64,000 bases of DNA from Streptomyces lincolnensis (lineage in GTDB: Bacteria > Actinomycetota > Actinomycetes > Streptomycetales > Streptomycetaceae). The stretch spans positions 10,106,001 through 10,170,000 of the forward strand of contig NZ_CP016438.1 in assembly GCF_001685355.1 (NCBI RefSeq), given 5' to 3'. Of the stretch, positions 60,649-64,000 are shown piece after piece (position 1 is the first letter of the stretch; each line of letters begins with the position of its first letter). The notes under the pieces are model-generated. The model had not been told where the DNA came from. It searched no databases and saw only the letters and a list, made by a program, of their open reading frames with translations. The translations under genes and the position numbers were made by a program.

Positions 60649-61230
60649 ATGTCGGCGACCTTGTACCCCACCCTGCCGCATCCCGTGCCCGTCGCAGCCC
60701 CGGCCGCGCGTCTCGCCCTGAAGAGCGACGGGGCCTCCCATGGCCTCCTGGACGGTGCCTGGTGGCCCCGTTCCCGGGATCTGCTGAGCGAACTGCCCGC
60801 GCTGACCGACGTGTTGGACCCCTTGTGGGGCCGCATCACCCGTATCGCCGTCAACCCGGAGCACTGGCCGGTCATTCCTCACAAGGTTCCTGTGGACGGC
60901 CACGTCGTGAAGGTCGGCTGGTTCACCTCGGAGATCGACCCGCACAAGCTGCTGCTGCTCTCCTACGGCACCGGCCGGTGGGACCTGCTGATCATCCCGC
61001 CGGAGACCGGGGCGGAGTCGGCGGCCCGGTTGATGGCCGCCGTGTCCGATCACGACGGCCCGCCGCTGACGGCGAGCGCGCTCATCGCCGCGGACGAGGC
61101 CCGGCACGCCACCGCCGCGCGCGACGAGCCGCTGGAGCCGGACGAGGCATGGGAGTACGAGGGCGGCGCCTCCGCGGTGGCCGTCCCGGAACAGCCCGGT
61201 CCGCCCAGTCGCCTGATCGTCGGAATGTGA
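60649..61230 (+). CDS. DUF5994-family protein
   Basis: 193 residues from ATG 60649. SHGLLDGAWWPRSRDLLSELPALTDVLDPLWGRITRIAVN, then HKLLLLSYGTGRWDLLIIPPETG, give the full family pattern; the C-terminal 45 residues are acidic. It differs considerably from the copy at 59259. Followed 10 bp later by a small membrane protein gene, so the two probably share a transcript. Function unknown. Confidence 0.82.
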   Translation: MSATLYPTLPHPVPVAAPAARLALKSDGASHGLLDGAWWPRSRDLLSELPALTDVLDPLWGRITRIAVNPEHWPVIPHKVPVDGHVVKVGWFTSEIDPHKLLLLSYGTGRWDLLIIPPETGAESAARLMAAVSDHDGPPLTASALIAADEARHATAARDEPLEPDEAWEYEGGASAVAVPEQPGPPSRLIVGM

Positions 61231-61240
61231 GGCGGCCTCC

Positions 61241-61489
61241 ATGAACGCCTTCCTGACGGCCACCGCCTTCATCGTCCTCATCGCAGCGGCGGCATACGTG
61301 ATCCACCGGCTCAACATCCAGCACGCCGACAGGATTGCCGTGCACCGGTACAGCGCCGCTCTGCCCGGCCGCCGCGGACGCGGCACGCCACAGCCCCCGG
61401 GGGGACCGGAGCGGTCTGAGTCGCCGACCGCCGGCGAACGACGGGACCACCGTGACGGGGGCCGTGGCCATACCACTCACCACAGGTGA
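61241..61489 (+). CDS. Small single-pass membrane protein
   Basis: 82 residues from ATG 61241. One N-terminal membrane helix (FLTATAFIVLIAAAAYVIH) and a hydrophilic Pro/Arg/Gly tail. Directly downstream of the DUF5994 gene and 34 bp before the STAS gene. No known family. Confidence 0.55.
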   Translation: MNAFLTATAFIVLIAAAAYVIHRLNIQHADRIAVHRYSAALPGRRGRGTPQPPGGPERSESPTAGERRDHRDGGRGHTTHHR

Positions 61490-61523
61490 CAGGAGCCCGG
61501 CGGGGTCCACGATCCGAGGCGTC

Positions 61524-61847
61524 ATGACTCTTCCACAGCTGAACATCTACCGGCACGACCGGGGCACACGAGCGCTGATCACCCTGGCCGGTGAGATCGA
61601 CCCGGTCACCGCGCCCCAGGTGCAGGCCGCCCTGGAGCGGTGCCTGCACGACGGCGTCACCACCATCGACGTCGACCTGACCACCGTCGGCCTCTGTGAC
61701 GGCAGCGGCCTGGGAGTCTTCCTCGACGCGTCGCGGCACGCCGCCAAGGCTCGTGCGTCCCTGCGGCTGCACCATCCGTCGCCGCAGACCGCACGGCTCC
61801 TCGCGGACACCGGCTCCGATCGCGTTCTCTTCTCTCGGACGCGTTGA
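61524..61847 (+). CDS. STAS-domain anti-sigma-factor antagonist
   Basis: 107 residues from ATG 61524 with CCGAGGCG upstream, as before the STAS gene at 49935. LITLAGEIDPVTAPQVQAAL, then VDLTTVGLCDGSGLGVFLDA, with the phosphorylatable serine in DGSG, and LRLHHPSPQTARLLADTG. It is the closest relative of the protein at 49935 and consists of the STAS domain alone. Third STAS gene of the island. Confidence 0.87.
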   Translation: MTLPQLNIYRHDRGTRALITLAGEIDPVTAPQVQAALERCLHDGVTTIDVDLTTVGLCDGSGLGVFLDASRHAAKARASLRLHHPSPQTARLLADTGSDRVLFSRTR

Positions 61848-61852
61848 AGAGC

Positions 61853-62075
61853 TGGCATTCGGCGGCGAGCATCTGGAGGCCGCGATCGGCGCCCTCGAGC
61901 TGCACGCACGGATCGTCCTGTGCGGGATGGTCTCCGAGTACAACAACGAGACGGTCGTGGGGCCGCGAAGCCTGTCGAACCTGGTGGTGACGCGTGCCGA
62001 CATCCTGACGTTCAACTTCGCCGAAGAGCTGGACCTCCAGCCCGACTTCGTCCGCGAGGCCGGCGGCAGGCTCGC
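61853..62075 (+). pseudogene. Fragment of a zinc-binding-dehydrogenase-like oxidoreductase
   Basis: In one plus frame FGGEHLEAAIGALELHARIVLCGMVSEYNN and ADILTFNFAEELDLQPDFVREAGGRLAEG match the C-terminal region of NADP-dependent medium-chain oxidoreductases (alkenal/curcumin-reductase type). Both the N-terminal domain and the last 20 or so residues are missing. From 62085 to 62180 a different frame (LADDVCEALDHELLPKDIKA) looks like the end of yet another lost gene. Confidence 0.6.
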
Positions 62076-62178
62076 CGAAGGCCCGGGCCCTGGCCGATGA
62101 CGTCTGCGAAGCCCTCGACCACGAACTACTGCCGAAGGACATCAAAGCCACCCCCAACGTCGGCACGGTCCGCGCAAC

Positions 62179-62673
62179 TCAGCCGTTCACCATGATCGGC
62201 GAGTCCGGTGGGCCGTCCTTCAGCAAGGACGCCAGCAGCTCCGGGAGTTCAGTCGGCCGCACCACATCCGAGGTCGTGACCAGTTCCGCCACCGTCCACC
62301 ACCGGTGCCCTGTGATCGCGGCTTTCTCGATCTCCTCGAAAGCCGAGGTATCGACCTCGAACGCAGGTACCCGGGCCATGTAGTAACGCTGGCGAACCTC
62401 GTAGGCGACACCGTCCCGGACCGTTGTCCACGGACGCCCTCGCCATATCTCCGGACCCAGCGAGACGTGCGTCAGCCCGGTTTCCTCCTGCAACTCCCGC
62501 AGGGCCGCCTGCTCATGGCTTTCACCCGGTGCAAGTCCGCCTCCAGGGGTGAACCAGCGGACGGAACCTTCCTCTTCGTTCCCGGCGGAGAACAGCAGCA
62601 GCCGATCGGCGTCGTCCAGCAACACCACGCGCGCGCTCGGGCGCGGCAGCAGTCTTTCCTCAGGTATCACCAC
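62179..62673 (-). CDS. Nudix hydrolase
   Basis: 164 residues. The Nudix box GGGLAPGESHEQAALRELQEETGL (about residues 43-66) has all required glutamates (G-x5-E-x7-R-E-x2-E-E-x-G). N-terminal RPSARVVLLDDADRLLLF is the usual first strand. It hydrolyses a nucleoside diphosphate linked to another moiety; the substrate is not predictable. Confidence 0.88.
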   Translation of the reverse strand: MVIPEERLLPRPSARVVLLDDADRLLLFSAGNEEEGSVRWFTPGGGLAPGESHEQAALRELQEETGLTHVSLGPEIWRGRPWTTVRDGVAYEVRQRYYMARVPAFEVDTSAFEEIEKAAITGHRWWTVAELVTTSDVVRPTELPELLASLLKDGPPDSPIMVNG

Positions 62674-62987
62674 TTCGTCAGGGTAAGACCGACGACGAAC
62701 CCTGCCCCCGACTCACCGATCCGATGATGGACTGACCACCCGGCCAAGGCCGCCTGACGAGGCAATCGCAGCCGATCGTTTCTGTTGTGACAGTCAGTCC
62801 GATCAAGTAAGGTCACCCGACGTGAACACCGGACCGGCGCTACGCCACACACAGATTGGCCATCCGGTGGAGGGCTGATCGCACGGCGGGTGCAAGGAAC
62901 GCACCCCCTCAGTTCGGCACGCGGACCTCCCGGCACTCGCGCTCCGCGAGTCCGTTTTCCGTGTCGAACACCAATGAGGCCAGCCGA
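62674..62987. other. Divergent intergenic region
   Basis: About 310 bp without a supported gene; it should hold promoters for the Nudix and VOC genes. Confidence 0.5.
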
Positions 62988-63362
62988 ATGACAGCCACGT
63001 TCAACCACACCATCATCGCTGCCAAGGACCGCAACGAGTCGGCTCGGTTCTTCCGGGAGTTGTTGGAACTCTCAGAAGCGCCGTCCTGGGGCCCGTTCAC
63101 CAACATCCAGCTCACCGACGGCGTTCTACTGCAGTTCGCCGAGCCGCCGGTGGAGATCCAGATGCAGCACTACGCATTCCTGCTCGACGACGAGCTGTTC
63201 GATCGCGCGTATCGGCGGCTGTGTGATCGCGACATCGAGCACTGGGCCGACCCGCAGATGCGCCGCCCGGGCGAGATCAACAACGAGCACGGCGGTCGAG
63301 GCGTGTACTTCAAAGACCCAGCCGGTCACGCGATTGAGCTGATCACCCGCCCGTATCTGTAA
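62988..63362 (+). CDS. VOC-family protein
   Basis: 124 residues from ATG 62988. TATFNHTIIAAKDRNESARFFRELLELSEAPSW and GRGVYFKDPAGHAIELITRPYL give the two halves of a glyoxalase/bleomycin-resistance fold with metal-ligand His and Glu positions kept (FNHTII, GHAIELI). An enzyme or a binding protein; the substrate is unknown. Confidence 0.85.
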   Translation: MTATFNHTIIAAKDRNESARFFRELLELSEAPSWGPFTNIQLTDGVLLQFAEPPVEIQMQHYAFLLDDELFDRAYRRLCDRDIEHWADPQMRRPGEINNEHGGRGVYFKDPAGHAIELITRPYL

Positions 63363-63374
63363 CCGAGGTAGGAC

Positions 63375-63410
63375 CTGGTCGGGTGTCCAGAACAGCGCGC
63401 CCGACCAGGC
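63375..63410. terminator. Hairpin terminator
   Basis: CCTGGTCGGG and CCCGACCAGG pair perfectly over 10 bp with a 16-nt loop, between the VOC gene and the convergent gene at the window edge. Confidence 0.6.
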
Positions 63411-63610
63411 AGCCAACTGACCGAACCCCACCTTTTGCCCAGGACGTCGCCACCATCGAGGGATGAAGTGGCCTCAGAGGCCGCCAGTTTGACGACCCCT
63501 CAGTGGACGTCAAGCCCGATCTCCCTCGGTTCGTGATCGCTCGATCACAGGGGCACCCCCGACGGCCCGCTCGATCCGGCCTTCGGGATCCGCTCCCGCC
63601 TCAATGCCCG

Positions 63611-64000
63611 TCAGCGTCGCCCGGCCAGTGCCTGGTCGGCGTTGGCCAGTTGAGTACGCATGTCCTTCTTGACAGCGGCGAGCTCTCGTTGCTTTGCAGC
63701 CATCGCCCGCCGCTGGTACGCCGCGTCGACCGACGACCAGACGCCGATGACGTTCGTCTCCTGTTTGCAGGCCACGTCCGTGGTCGCGAGTGCGAGTTCG
63801 GCCCGGCCGGCCGTCGGACCGTTGAACTTGGGGTCCTTGCCGGGCACTCGGGTCGGGTCGGTGTAGGTGTAGTCGTTGTTGTGCCGCTCCATACACCGTG
63901 ACCAGGCGCGGAAGGCCGCCACCACACGAGGATCGCGTTGTGAGTCACGGTAGCTGCCGATGTTGATCGTGCCGACGAGCTCCCGGTTCCCCAGCTTCTG
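63611..64000 (-). CDS. C-terminal part of an uncharacterised, probably exported protein
   Basis: The minus-strand frame enters from the right edge and ends at 63611. It reads LGNRELVGTINIGSYRDSQR, then AFRAWSRCMERHNNDYTYTDP, VACKQETNVIGVWSSVDAAY and a charged helix to the end. Two well-spaced cysteines and the composition recall exported actinobacterial proteins with a peptidoglycan or lipoprotein context. The N-terminus is outside the window, so a signal peptide cannot be checked. Confidence 0.65.
   Translation of the reverse strand, partial: QKLGNRELVGTINIGSYRDSQRDPRVVAAFRAWSRCMERHNNDYTYTDPTRVPGKDPKFNGPTAGRAELALATTDVACKQETNVIGVWSSVDAAYQRRAMAAKQRELAAVKKDMRTQLANADQALAGRR

Noticed and set aside
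1..64000. CRISPR arrays, tRNA or rRNA genes
   Set aside because: I saw no regularly spaced repeats and no cloverleaf or rRNA-like segments on either strand.

Overview
The window is high-GC actinobacterial DNA and almost certainly comes from a Streptomyces chromosome, probably an accessory or arm region. The signs are very strong GC bias at third codon positions, frequent GTG starts, Tat-type signals, F420- and mycothiol-type enzymes, ANTAR regulators, an ECF41 sigma factor and a SigB/F-type sigma factor. I saw no rRNA, tRNA or CRISPR array.

Region by region. 0-3.5 kb: a LysR regulator (cut by the window start) divergent from a PrpF-type isomerase and a dicarboxylate permease. 3.5-10.9 kb: an MFS transporter, an alpha/beta hydrolase that has lost its whole catalytic triad, a transposase with a small coiled-coil partner, a 1.4-kb unit bounded by 15-bp inverted repeats that carries a frameshifted hydrolase, an orphan MazF-like toxin and a P-loop kinase-like protein. 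10.9-37.6 kb: a typical arm mixture of regulators paired with enzymes (TetR/NmrA, XRE/SDR, TetR/SDR, MerR/hydrolase, ECF41/VOC). Several pairs have clear palindromic operators in the shared intergenic region. Also here are a membrane-anchored Mrr-type nuclease with an odd partner and a mycothiol-dependent isomerase gene split by an IS-associated insertion. 37.6-47.1 kb: IS5, IS3 and IS110 remnants flank a 1312-residue HTH-STAND NTPase-WD40 protein followed by three exported proteins. 47.2-49.9 kb: a DinB-like gene, a secreted DUF2690-like protein and decayed genes.

49.9-62.1 kb is the most coherent region, a stress-signalling island. It holds three STAS proteins, two paralogous GNAT-like proteins, GAF-ANTAR proteins, a SigB/F-type sigma factor, the remains of a GAF-SpoIIE phosphatase, an ANTAR/PRC-barrel/ANTAR operon and two DUF5994 proteins. 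Most neighbours overlap by ATGA, GTGA or TAATG, so translation is probably coupled. The island has duplicated modules and visible damage.

The most striking observation is a 340-bp inversion at 58390-58729. Re-inverting exactly that interval on paper restores the reading frames of two adjacent genes at once, a short GAF protein and a full GAF-ANTAR protein, and creates an ATGA overlap between them like those of their neighbours. It is either a fixed rearrangement or an invertible switch. 62.1-64 kb: a Nudix hydrolase, a VOC protein and a partial exported protein at the right edge.
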